Assembly (NCBI GenBank): GCA_041658405.1
Contig: JBBAAG010000055.1
Location: 1-21,527 of the forward strand
Reading direction: 5' to 3'
DNA from: Elusimicrobiota bacterium
Lineage (GTDB): Bacteria; Elusimicrobiota; UBA5214; JBBAAG01
Length of the DNA stretch: 21,527 nt
A program made the translations under genes and the position numbers. The notes beneath the pieces are model-generated. The model was not told the DNA's origin. It searched no databases and was given only the letters and a program-made list of their open reading frames with translations. This document shows, piece by piece, positions 1 to 8,700 of the stretch (the stretch's first letter is position 1; each line of letters opens with the position of its first letter).

Positions 1-48
1 CATATACTTTTGTTAATCCTCAATTTTACCAATTCCCCATTTACTTAG

Positions 49-1290
49 TTAAAACGACCCGTACGCATTCTCCGCGTGCTGCGACACGTCAAGCCCGATA
101 TCTTCCTCCACGCGTTTCACGCGGAGGCCGAACATTGCATCAATAATTTTTGCAAGTAACCATGTCAGTACAAATGCATACACAGCAACTACAATGACAG
201 TCACCGCTTGTATGCCAAACTGTCCAGCATTACCATATAACCATCCGTTTGAACCTCCGGGATTTATGGCTTTACTTGAAAAAACCCCGGTTGCTAATGC
301 ACCCCAGATACCCCCAAGCCCGTGGCATGCGAAGACATCTAATGAATCGTCAATTCCGGTTTTCATCCTCAACAATATTGCGAAGTATGAAATTACAGCG
401 GAAACCACGCCAATAAATATCGCTGCGACAGGAGTGACATACCCAGACCCCGGGGTTATAGCTACTAAACCAACCACCACACCGGTAACAAACCCCAGGA
501 CACTCGGACGGCGGTATGTCCAGCTTATAATCAGCCAGGTGAGCCCTGCAGCAGCGGCTGAAGTATTTGTAGTAACAAATGCGTTGGATGCCAGGCCTCC
601 GGCAGTCAATGCACTCCCTGCATTGAAACCAAACCATCCAAACCACAATAATGCCGCGCCAATGATTACATACGGAATATTGTTTGGCTCAATCGTAGTA
701 TCTCCGTAACCTTTACGTTTACCCAAAACTATTGCCATTGCCAATGCTGACACTCCTGCGGTAATATGCACAACTGTCCCTCCTGCAAAATCTAATGCAC
801 CAAATCCGCGTAACCATCCGCCGATACCCCAAACCCAGTGCGCAACAGGATCATATACAATAGTTGACCATAAAAGAGTGAATACCAAAAACCCGCAGAA
901 GTTTACGCGTTCAACAAACGCGCCAGTGATCAATGCCGGGGTTATTACCGCAAACATTGCCTGGAATATCATAAAAGCTAAGTGCGGGACTGTAGATGCA
1001 TAGTCCGGGCTTGGGCTTTGCCCGACAGTATTTAATCCAAGCCATTCAAGCCCGCCGATAATACCTCCTTTATCCGGCCCGAATGAAATACTATATCCGT
1101 AAAGAATCCATTGGATACCTATAACGGATGCGATAACCATGCTAAGCATTATCGTGGATAACAAATTCTTTTTTCTTACCATCCCTCCATAAAAAAACCC
1201 TAACGCCGGAGTCATGAGCATCACCAGCGCGGCGGATATCAACACCCACGCAGTATCCCCGGAGTTTATTACTAAAGTTTCAGTATTCAT
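49..1290 (-). CDS. amt: Ammonium transporter, Amt/MEP/Rh family
   Basis: Inner-membrane channel conducting ammonium/ammonia. At 413 residues it is a normal length for the family, and it is hydrophobic throughout with about 11 predicted membrane spans. Family hallmarks are visible: the N-terminal GFFYGGMVRKKN segment (31-42), the gating FAVITPAL stretch (113-120), the D147 region followed by HWVWG (151-155), and the two pore histidines H175 (GGTVVHITAG) and H323 (ACHGLGGIWG). There is no separate signal peptide, as in many bacterial Amt proteins. The start has a weak AGGAT ribosome site about 12 bases upstream. The usual partner, a PII protein (glnK/glnB), would lie downstream, beyond the left window edge, so it cannot be checked. 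I saw no sigma-54 (-24/-12) motif upstream. The family call is very secure. Confidence 0.97.
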   Translation of the reverse strand: MNTETLVINSGDTAWVLISAALVMLMTPALGFFYGGMVRKKNLLSTIMLSMVIASVIGIQWILYGYSISFGPDKGGIIGGLEWLGLNTVGQSPSPDYASTVPHLAFMIFQAMFAVITPALITGAFVERVNFCGFLVFTLLWSTIVYDPVAHWVWGIGGWLRGFGALDFAGGTVVHITAGVSALAMAIVLGKRKGYGDTTIEPNNIPYVIIGAALLWFGWFGFNAGSALTAGGLASNAFVTTNTSAAAAGLTWLIISWTYRRPSVLGFVTGVVVGLVAITPGSGYVTPVAAIFIGVVSAVISYFAILLRMKTGIDDSLDVFACHGLGGIWGALATGVFSSKAINPGGSNGWLYGNAGQFGIQAVTVIVVAVYAFVLTWLLAKIIDAMFGLRVKRVEEDIGLDVSQHAENAYGSF

Positions 1291-1343
1291 AAATTAATAT
1301 ATCCTAAAATCCTTTCTTTAACCATATTTCCCATTCCCATGTG

Positions 1344-1357
1344 TGTATTAAAATACA
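1344..1357. promoter_or_regulatory. Inverted repeat TGTATT-AA-AATACA upstream of amt
   Basis: A perfect 6-bp inverted repeat with a 2-base centre, about 55 bases upstream of the amt start codon. It could be an operator or part of the promoter. No matching regulator is known from this window, so this is only a candidate. Confidence 0.25.
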
Positions 1358-1426
1358 AGAGGACTTCTTTGTTCGATTTACCACGCACGTTGGTAGAATG
1401 GACGGCATAGTCTATTGACTGTGTAT

Positions 1427-1465
1427 AAAAACAAAAACCTTCTTACATAACTGTGTAAGAAGGTT
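1427..1465 (-). terminator. Rho-independent terminator of the sugar operon
   Basis: A perfect 12-bp stem (AACCTTCTTACA at 1436-1447 pairing with TGTAAGAAGGTT at 1454-1465) with a 6-base loop. On the minus strand it is followed by a nearly pure T tract (the A tract at 1427-1437 on the plus strand). It lies 77 bases after the aldolase stop and before amt, so it ends the isomerase-kinase-aldolase operon. A second, weaker hairpin (AACTACT at 1479-1485, AGTAGTT at 1494-1500) sits just before it without a T tract. Confidence 0.85.
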
Positions 1466-1541
1466 ACATCTATGTTTCAACTACTTCCTTATCAGTAGTT
1501 ATTATTAGCACAAAACACTGTTTCTGTCAACAAAAAAATAT

Positions 1542-2576
1542 TTACCCGAGCCTATGATACCCGAACCGCGAGTAAAACATACCCATTTTTTTTTGGACTG
1601 CCGGTATCCATGAATCGTTACGCATATGCAGGTACGTAAAATACCTGAGGTCCATTTTTTGCCGGGTAACGCGTTGATAAAACTTTTCTGTGATAACATT
1701 TTTTTCCTTAAGCGCCTTAAGCTCCTGCGGTGGAAGGACACACCCTAAATTATGGATACTATCCAACACCACTGCTGCAGTACCCGTTTTCTCCAGCATC
1801 GTCCAAATATTAACTTTAATAATACCATCGCCAGATAACCGCGCGAGTTTCTGTTCAGGTAAACTTGACGTCCCGTGCAGGACCAACATTTTCCCTACCC
1901 GCCGGCTGATACTTCGTGCACGCGCGTGGTCGTATTTTATATCGGCTACAGCCGCGCGGTGTTCCGTCCCAAGGTTCACGACAATAAGATCAACCCCGGT
2001 TGCATGCACGTATTTCTCAGCAGCAACAGGATCGGTGAATACATTTTTTTCAGCTCCCGTCCCGGATTCATAAATTTCATCCACCACGCCTTCAACAAGG
2101 TAATAATTGCGGTTATTCTTTACAAACACCGCAGTCCGTGCCATATTTGTCTTTAAATTCAAATGCGAACAGTCATACATCACTGACGAAAAAAAGTTTT
2201 TACCAGCTTCAAACACTTTATGGTCAAGCTCGGGATGCCCATGGTCAAAATGTACCATAACATTAACGGTACTATAAAACTTTGCACCTTTACCGGCGAG
2301 ACGGTAAACATCATCGCGTACCGCCAAAAACCCGTCCCACACATTATTGGTAACCGTATAATTTGCTAACTGCTGACGGGAAGGATAATGCCCGGTAAAC
2401 GCTAGCATAACGGGTATTCTGGGTATCCCCATCTTCCGCCCGGTCTCGTGTGCCGCGACGATTATAGATTCTGTAGTTAACGCGTTCTCCGTCCCAAAAG
2501 CTGGTATACACGCATTGTGTTTACGTAACCATTGAAGTATGCGTTTAACTTCCCGCGGTTTTGATATCACAGCCAT
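1542..2576 (-). CDS. Divergent class II (zinc) aldolase, ketose-phosphate type
   Basis: Probable class II aldolase cleaving a ketose phosphate in the cytoplasm; third gene of the sugar operon. The TIM-barrel order of the family is recognisable: an HFDHG motif (109-113, zinc H112), SVMYDCSHL (131-139, corresponding to SVMIDGS), GTEHR (203-207, zinc-ligand position H206) and LVLHGTSS (231-238, zinc H234). Compared with typical FbaA/GatY/KbaY proteins, several active-site positions differ: the HGGSG loop reads HGTSS, the NxDT motif reads NIWT (256-259), and GNVHG reads GTEHR. The substrate is therefore probably not fructose 1,6-bisphosphate. The 344-residue length is slightly above GatY (about 285). 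An AAGGAG ribosome site (2589-2594) lies 12 bases upstream, and the kinase gene ends 35 bases before. A direct role on the ketose phosphate made by the two upstream enzymes is inferred from context. Confidence 0.85.
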   Translation of the reverse strand: MAVISKPREVKRILQWLRKHNACIPAFGTENALTTESIIVAAHETGRKMGIPRIPVMLAFTGHYPSRQQLANYTVTNNVWDGFLAVRDDVYRLAGKGAKFYSTVNVMVHFDHGHPELDHKVFEAGKNFFSSVMYDCSHLNLKTNMARTAVFVKNNRNYYLVEGVVDEIYESGTGAEKNVFTDPVAAEKYVHATGVDLIVVNLGTEHRAAVADIKYDHARARSISRRVGKMLVLHGTSSLPEQKLARLSGDGIIKVNIWTMLEKTGTAAVVLDSIHNLGCVLPPQELKALKEKNVITEKFYQRVTRQKMDLRYFTYLHMRNDSWIPAVQKKMGMFYSRFGYHRLG

Positions 2577-2611
2577 ACTGCTATAAATCTCCTTTTACCA
2601 TTTTTCCATAC

Positions 2612-4096
2612 TCATATACCTGCTATCAAATGAAACACTTTCTCTAACCCGGCATACGCATTTTTGTATACACCATAATACTTTGTATATTCACGATAAT
2701 TACGTTTATCCGGAATAACTATGCTTTTATGGTGTACCATATGTTTAACCGCATCATACACCGTCTGGTAGGTACCTGTTGAAGTACTCGCAAGTACCGC
2801 TGCGCCAAGCGTAGCGGCCTCCGCAGAAGCGGTTAGTACTATACGTTTACCTATACAATCCGCCACTATCTTTGCCCAGAGACGGCTTTTTGCACCCCCG
2901 CCACTGAGTATTACCGTACCGATCTTCACCCCTAGGTGTTCCATATATTCAAGGTTTGATCGTATCTCATACGCAACAGATTCAAGTACTGCACGGACAA
3001 TATTTTCACGTGTATGCCCGAGTGTTAACCCTATAAACACACCTCTTGCGTCAGGGTTCCACAACGGCGCACCGGCACCCATGAAGTATGGTAATACAAC
3101 CAACTTACCAGCACCAATCCCGGTTTTTACCGCTGAAGATACCATATCGTCATAATTAGTGTTCTCATATAATACATCCCTGCACCATCGTAGTAACACC
3201 CCGGTGGTCCATATCGGCGGTTCAAGTTCCCACTTCCCAGGTACCGCTGCGCAACAGCATAACATCTTTCTCCCGGGATCGAGCACCGGGTGGTTGAGTG
3301 TCATACTTAACACCGATGATGTTCCAATACTAACGCTAACGATCCCTTCCTTCACTGCGCCAACACCCACGGCTGCGCATTGCTGGTCACCTCCGCCGGT
3401 AATAACTTTTGTTACACCTTCCAACCCTACTTCCCGCGCAATACTTGGAAGTACTTCACCAACTACCGTCCCGGATTCAAGGATCTCAGGAAATTTTTTT
3501 GTATCCACCCCAAATTTTGTAAACATCTGACGAGACCATACGCGTTTACGGATATCCAGCATCATAGTCCGTGATGCGATTGACGGTTCTGTCACAAACC
3601 GGCCGGTAAGTTTTGCGATAATATAATCTTCCGCCTGTAAAAACTTGTACGCTGAACGGTATAACTCCGGCTTATTATGTTTTATCCATAAAAGTTTACA
3701 TAACGAAAATGAGGGGTCTATCCTCAATCCGGTAAGTTTGAACACCGCATTTGTACCGGCAACTTTCTTTACTTCTTCAGCTTGAGATACTGTACGTTTA
3801 TCCATCCAGATAATACAGTTACTCAAACACCGGCATTTATCATCCACCGGGACAAGCCCTTCCCGCTGCGATGTCACTGTTATAGCGGAAATACATTTAT
3901 TTTGTTTAACCTTTGCCGTTACAGCTTTCATTGTTATAACAACATTTTTCCACCATACCAATGGATCCTGTTCCGCCCAATCAGGTTTTGGATGTATAAT
4001 AGGATATTCCCTCGCTTCAAACGCCAAGGTTTTCCCGAATTTATCTATAATACTGCTTCTTACACTCGTAGTCCCGAGGTCAACCACCAAAAACAT
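2612..4096 (-). CDS. FGGY-family carbohydrate kinase, xylulokinase-like
   Basis: ATP-dependent sugar kinase; at 494 residues it is full length for the FGGY family. The N-terminal phosphate motif DLGTTSVR is at residues 6-13. The catalytic base is D237 in GGGD (234-237). Residues 335-357 match the xylulokinase-type LPY...WNPDARGVFxGL signature. The adenosine-binding SGGGAKSRLW segment is at 398-407. The gene starts 8 bases after the isomerase stop, and its AAAGGG ribosome site overlaps the isomerase's last codons, so the two are probably translationally coupled. It most likely phosphorylates the ketose made by the isomerase. Xylulokinase-like is the closest description, but the neighbours suggest a deoxy-ketose, rhamnulose/fuculose or pentulose may be the substrate, so I give no gene symbol. 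Confidence 0.9.
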   Translation of the reverse strand: MFLVVDLGTTSVRSSIIDKFGKTLAFEAREYPIIHPKPDWAEQDPLVWWKNVVITMKAVTAKVKQNKCISAITVTSQREGLVPVDDKCRCLSNCIIWMDKRTVSQAEEVKKVAGTNAVFKLTGLRIDPSFSLCKLLWIKHNKPELYRSAYKFLQAEDYIIAKLTGRFVTEPSIASRTMMLDIRKRVWSRQMFTKFGVDTKKFPEILESGTVVGEVLPSIAREVGLEGVTKVITGGGDQQCAAVGVGAVKEGIVSVSIGTSSVLSMTLNHPVLDPGRKMLCCCAAVPGKWELEPPIWTTGVLLRWCRDVLYENTNYDDMVSSAVKTGIGAGKLVVLPYFMGAGAPLWNPDARGVFIGLTLGHTRENIVRAVLESVAYEIRSNLEYMEHLGVKIGTVILSGGGAKSRLWAKIVADCIGKRIVLTASAEAATLGAAVLASTSTGTYQTVYDAVKHMVHHKSIVIPDKRNYREYTKYYGVYKNAYAGLEKVFHLIAGI

Positions 4097-4104
4097 TTTT
4101 GTAT

Positions 4105-5529
4105 TTACCCTTTTTTCTGCGGGAGAGCAACATCAAACCCAAGATAATTAGATAACGCTTCCGTCACGGGATCAAGCACATGGCCGGTGGTTATCGCGAC
4201 ATGATGCCGGTGCCCGTTTTTGCCGATATACAACAACACATCTTGTAACGACGGTATCTCCGCTACACCTGCACAGCCAAAAAAGTCCGGCGGTATTTTA
4301 TCGTCAGTAAACACGCCTTCCCCCGCGTAAAATCTTAGTTTCCCTTTTGAAGTCAGCATACTTGCAAAAGTAAACTCACCCGCTGCGATACGCCCGTGGT
4401 TAGGCCCAAAGGAACGGTTCGGCCCAACTTCTTTATCATTTGCGAGTATCGCATGATCAACAACTTTGCCTTTCTCTTTCATCATCGCCTGGGGGATAGG
4501 CCCGCAATGGAACAATATGCATTTATCCGGATTATCACCATAATTATTGTTCCAGTCAAGGCACGCGGAAACATTCCCTGACGCTTGTTGCAGAGCGTAC
4601 ATTGTAACCGCGCTTCCGATATCCACTTCACACGCTGCAGGGATACCCGCATTGTTCAGCATACTCATATACACACAAGGCGAGATACCCAGCATTTTTT
4701 GCATTTCAACCCAGCAACGTACTGCTACAGCATCAAGTGTATTTTCGTTGATAATATCCTCAACCGCAATACCTAATTTAACAATATTCCTGAACGCTTC
4801 CTCCGGTACTGAAGTCCAGTCCGAATACTTCCGGAGTTTCAGTGCAACACCTTTATACCTTGCACTTTTTTCATTAACTTTCTGTATGCGGTACAAAACT
4901 TCAGAAAAATCGTATGTTTCCATTGTAATACCGTTATTCTGTAACGCAACCTCGTCGATACGCACAGTTTTAAACGCTGTTGTTCTCGCGCCAATAGCTC
5001 CGACGGTCATATTTTTTAGTTTATTCACTACGCGGCATACCCGTGCGAAGTAGTCCACCTGCACAGCAAATTCTGCGGTCGTAGGTGCAAGTGTATGAGG
5101 CGGCAATGCTGTGAACTTAATCCCGTACTGCACAAACATATCCATAACCGATAACTTCCCGCAGTACGCATCCCTGCGTTTATCCGGTGACATTTTGGTT
5201 AACTCATCTGGATATGCTTGTACAAGTATCGGCACCCCTGCATTTTTTAATGCAGCCACCGCACCGTTTTCATCCCCGAAGTTTGGCAGGCTGAGGATTA
5301 CACCGTCATAATTCCCGCGGTTACGGTCCAAAAACTTTGCGTACACCTCACCTTCTTTTGAAGTTTCAACAGCACCGTACCGTGTAGCATTTTCATTAAG
5401 GATAATGTATCCGTACCCGTTTTTCTTTAACACCTGCACAAGTTCACGCCGTGCCTGTGCAATAAGGCTTGCCGGGAAAAACCCGCGGTTACCGAAGTAC
5501 AACGCGAATACCAACTTTTTTTGGTTCAT
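4105..5529 (-). CDS. L-fucose/L-arabinose isomerase superfamily protein
   Basis: First gene of the sugar operon, probably a metal-dependent aldose-ketose isomerase. The 474-residue length is that of the shorter fucose-isomerase-like group (true FucI is about 590, AraA about 500). The N-terminal half is a Rossmann-like substrate-binding region (residues about 5-165). Likely Mn2+ ligands in the C-terminal catalytic half are E301 (ACEVDIGSAVTMYAL), D325 (CLDWNN) and a histidine in HHVAITTGH (442-450); HCGPIP (341-346) is also typical of the group. The start ATG at 5529 has no strong ribosome site; a GGAAGGATGG stretch lies unusually far upstream. The promoter at 5587-5616 is well placed. The substrate is unknown: members of this group act on fucose, arabinose and other aldoses. 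Confidence 0.88.
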   Translation of the reverse strand: MNQKKLVFALYFGNRGFFPASLIAQARRELVQVLKKNGYGYIILNENATRYGAVETSKEGEVYAKFLDRNRGNYDGVILSLPNFGDENGAVAALKNAGVPILVQAYPDELTKMSPDKRRDAYCGKLSVMDMFVQYGIKFTALPPHTLAPTTAEFAVQVDYFARVCRVVNKLKNMTVGAIGARTTAFKTVRIDEVALQNNGITMETYDFSEVLYRIQKVNEKSARYKGVALKLRKYSDWTSVPEEAFRNIVKLGIAVEDIINENTLDAVAVRCWVEMQKMLGISPCVYMSMLNNAGIPAACEVDIGSAVTMYALQQASGNVSACLDWNNNYGDNPDKCILFHCGPIPQAMMKEKGKVVDHAILANDKEVGPNRSFGPNHGRIAAGEFTFASMLTSKGKLRFYAGEGVFTDDKIPPDFFGCAGVAEIPSLQDVLLYIGKNGHRHHVAITTGHVLDPVTEALSNYLGFDVALPQKKG

Positions 5530-5561
5530 AATAAGGTTTAATTACCATCCTTCCGATAATA

Positions 5562-5571
5562 GGTATATACC
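5562..5571. promoter_or_regulatory. Palindrome GGTATATACC, candidate operator
   Basis: A perfect 10-bp palindrome 10-20 bases downstream of the predicted start point of the minus-strand sugar operon. That is a common position for a repressor operator. No regulator gene is present in the window, so its function is inferred from position only. Confidence 0.35.
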
Positions 5572-5586
5572 CTTGAATCTATATTT

Positions 5587-5616
5587 ATTATAACACCTGA
5601 ATATTGATCTCCGCAA
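5587..5616 (-). promoter_or_regulatory. Sigma-70-type promoter of the sugar operon
   Basis: On the minus strand, TTGCGG (-35, 5611-5616) is followed after 18 bases by a perfect TATAAT (-10, 5587-5592), giving a start near 5580 and a leader of about 50 bases before the isomerase ATG. For the divergent exoprotein gene only weaker -10-like boxes (TATAAT at 5672-5677, TATTAT at 5685-5690) are seen, without a good -35. Confidence 0.6.
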
Positions 5617-5758
5617 ATATTAATGGAACTTTTTATTGTAACACAGGGTCTAACATAAGCACTATTAGAATTATAATTTATTGGTATTATAAACAGTGCA
5701 TATAGTAAAATAAGGCAATAATTTCAATTAAATACTGAATGAGGTTGTAATAAAACTT

Positions 5759-8700
5759 ATGAAACGCGTTGTATGCCTGTTGTTGAGTTGTATATTAATT
5801 TTTTCCTTTACATTAAATGCCCGCGCAGTACTCACCGAAGGGCGATGTTTATGGATTACCCGGTGGGACTACAAAAACGCAGCCGATATCCAGGCCTTAA
5901 TCACCCAGGCAAAAAATGCTAATTTTAATATCGTGTTGTTTCAGGTACGCGGTACAGCGGATGCGTTCTATAATTCAAAATATGAACCCTGGTCTGACGA
6001 CCTCGGTACACTGGGTGTAGATCCCGGGTGGGACCCTTTAGCGGAAGCTGTCACCCGTGCGCATGCCGCCGGGCTTGAGCTCCACGCATGGATAAACACA
6101 TTCCCCGCATGGAGCGGCACCTCCGCCCCTCCATCCTGTACACCTACACACATATACAACGCGCATCCGGACTGGATCTGCGTAGATAGCAACGGTACAA
6201 AACAAGCATTAAACAGTAGTTATGTTTCAGTAAGCCCCGGGATACCTGCCGTACAGGACCATCTCTATAACGTGGTAGTCGATATAATAACTAGCTACAA
6301 TGTTGATGGCATACATTTTGACTATATCCGCTACCCCAACCCTCAGTACTCACATGATACCATCAGTACCCAACGTTTCAATGACCATACTGTTGGCGGG
6401 GGTAATCCCAATAACCTCGCATGGGCAGAATGGCAGCGTGAACAAATAACAGGTTTTGTAGAACGCGTATATAACGGTATTGCCGGCCCGAATGGTATAA
6501 AACCCGGCAAAAAAATTTCTGCTTCCGTATGGGGTATCTATAAAGATATCTGGGGCTGGGGTTCATCCGAAGGATACAGTGATTATTACCAGGACTCACG
6601 TAAATGGCTGGCGAAAGGTATCATTGATTTTGAATGCCCGATGATCTACTGGCCAATAGTCAACACCTCCGGCGGAGGGTGGAACTTCAAAACTTTAGTT
6701 GAAGACTTTGGCGCGAACTCCTATGGGCGCCATATATACTCCGGGTTGATAGCCGACTATGCATCGTTCTCGGAAGTAAACAACGAAATCGTTCTCGCAC
6801 GAAACACCGCGGGTATCAGTGGCAGCGCAATCTTTGCGCATTCCACATTAAAATCCCGTGCGTACTACGACGACCTCGTTGCCACCGGCGGGCCGTATAA
6901 CGAAATCGCTATAGTTCCCCCGATGCCCTGGAAAATTACGGCGGATACCGGCTCAATCCAAGGAGTAATCACCAAAACCGGCGGTTCAACACCAGTCTCC
7001 GGTGCGTCCGTACAAATATGGCTTGGCACTGTTTTAAAAGGTAATAAATTAACGGATGCCAACGGCGCGTATTCGCTAGTATTAGGTACTGGTGCCTATA
7101 CTGTAACAGTCACAGCGGATGGATTCTCCAGCGTACAGGAAAATAATGTTTTAATATCATCATTCCAAAATATTGTACGGAATTATAGTATCCAAGCAAT
7201 AATGGGAACAATAGCAGGACAAGTTACTGAAACCGGAACACTTAAACCTATATATAATGTCAATATAGAATTCTTACAGAACAATATTGTCTCCACCAAA
7301 ATCCAACCGAATGAAAACGGATACTATTCGTTGAACCTAACTTCCGGAACTTACACATTCCGCGTGGAAGGCCCGGGGTATGATGTCGTAACACTAGACG
7401 CGCAAACCATTGTACCGGATACCACGATGACACGTAATTACACACTAACTCCAAGCACAGGGTTTTATGCTAACGGTTTTTGGCATGAAGTTTTTTCTGG
7501 GAATACATACTACCATTCAGCGGTTTCAACCGCACCAACTTTTTGGTACGGTAAAGACGATACCGGGGATTATGATAACGCATTACAAAACGCAGGTGAT
7601 CTTATCACCCCGTTTTATGGAATAGTAACAGCTCAAAGCAGGTTAACCTTCTGGAGTTATGAACAAACCGATGGGCGGACTGGTGCGGATAAACGCCAAG
7701 TATTCGTTTCCCCCGATTATGGTACAACCTGGAATAAAGTATATGACAGCGCAGGTACGCAAAGCGCATGGTATAAAGTTGACCTTGACCTCAGTGCTTA
7801 CGCAAATTCTAAGATACTCATCAAATTCAGGTTTGATACCGTAGATCCAAATTATAACAGTTACCTTGGATGGTATATAAATGATGTAAATATCTCAAAC
7901 CTTGGCGGGTATATCACCGGTATTGTTTATCAACCCGGCGGTGTTACCCCTCTTAACGGCGCAAAAATACGTGTAATGTCCGATACTAATACAGAGATTA
8001 CCTCAACCTTAACCGGTGAAAATGGCTTATACTCTATCCTTGCCCCGCGAGGTACATGGACACTCCGTGCATCATATCCACCTTATGACCCGCAAACCCA
8101 AAGTAATGTTATGGTAATACCGTCTTCCACAACCGCGAATATTAATTTTACAATGCAGCTTACCACCGACTTCACCGCACCGGGGACTGTGGTTATCTCA
8201 ACTGCCGCACCTGCAGAAAACGCGGTTGGCGGGATAACACTTGACTGGACCGCAACAGGTGATGACGGCAGTACCGGTGACCTTTATGACGCGTTGATGG
8301 AAATTCGTAGTTCCACAAACGCAGCTGACGGCGGGAGTACTGCCTTGAATTCCACAATCTGGCCGCTTGAAATTCTTGCGGGTACTACGCAAACACATAC
8401 AGTTACCGGTTTACTTCCCGGAGCGACATACTTTTTGTGGTTACGCATAGCGGATAATGCGCGTAACTGGAGTGCATTCTCCACAGTTGCCAGTGCATAC
8501 TCTAATTTCGACGGGGTGTCTCCTTCCGCGGTGACAAACCTTACCGCATCGACACGCGAACAAATCCTTCTTACCTGGACCGCACCCGGGGATAACGGTA
8601 TAAAAGGAGATTTAATTAACAGCAAATTTGAGATAACGTACACCACAAAATCAGCAAATATATCCGCATCTTCAGATAATTATGTATTGTTTATCCCAAC

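Noticed and set aside
1291..1430. Sigma-54 promoter expected for a nitrogen-regulated amt gene
   Set aside because: No TGGCAC-N5-TTGC-like -24/-12 element found on the minus strand of this region.
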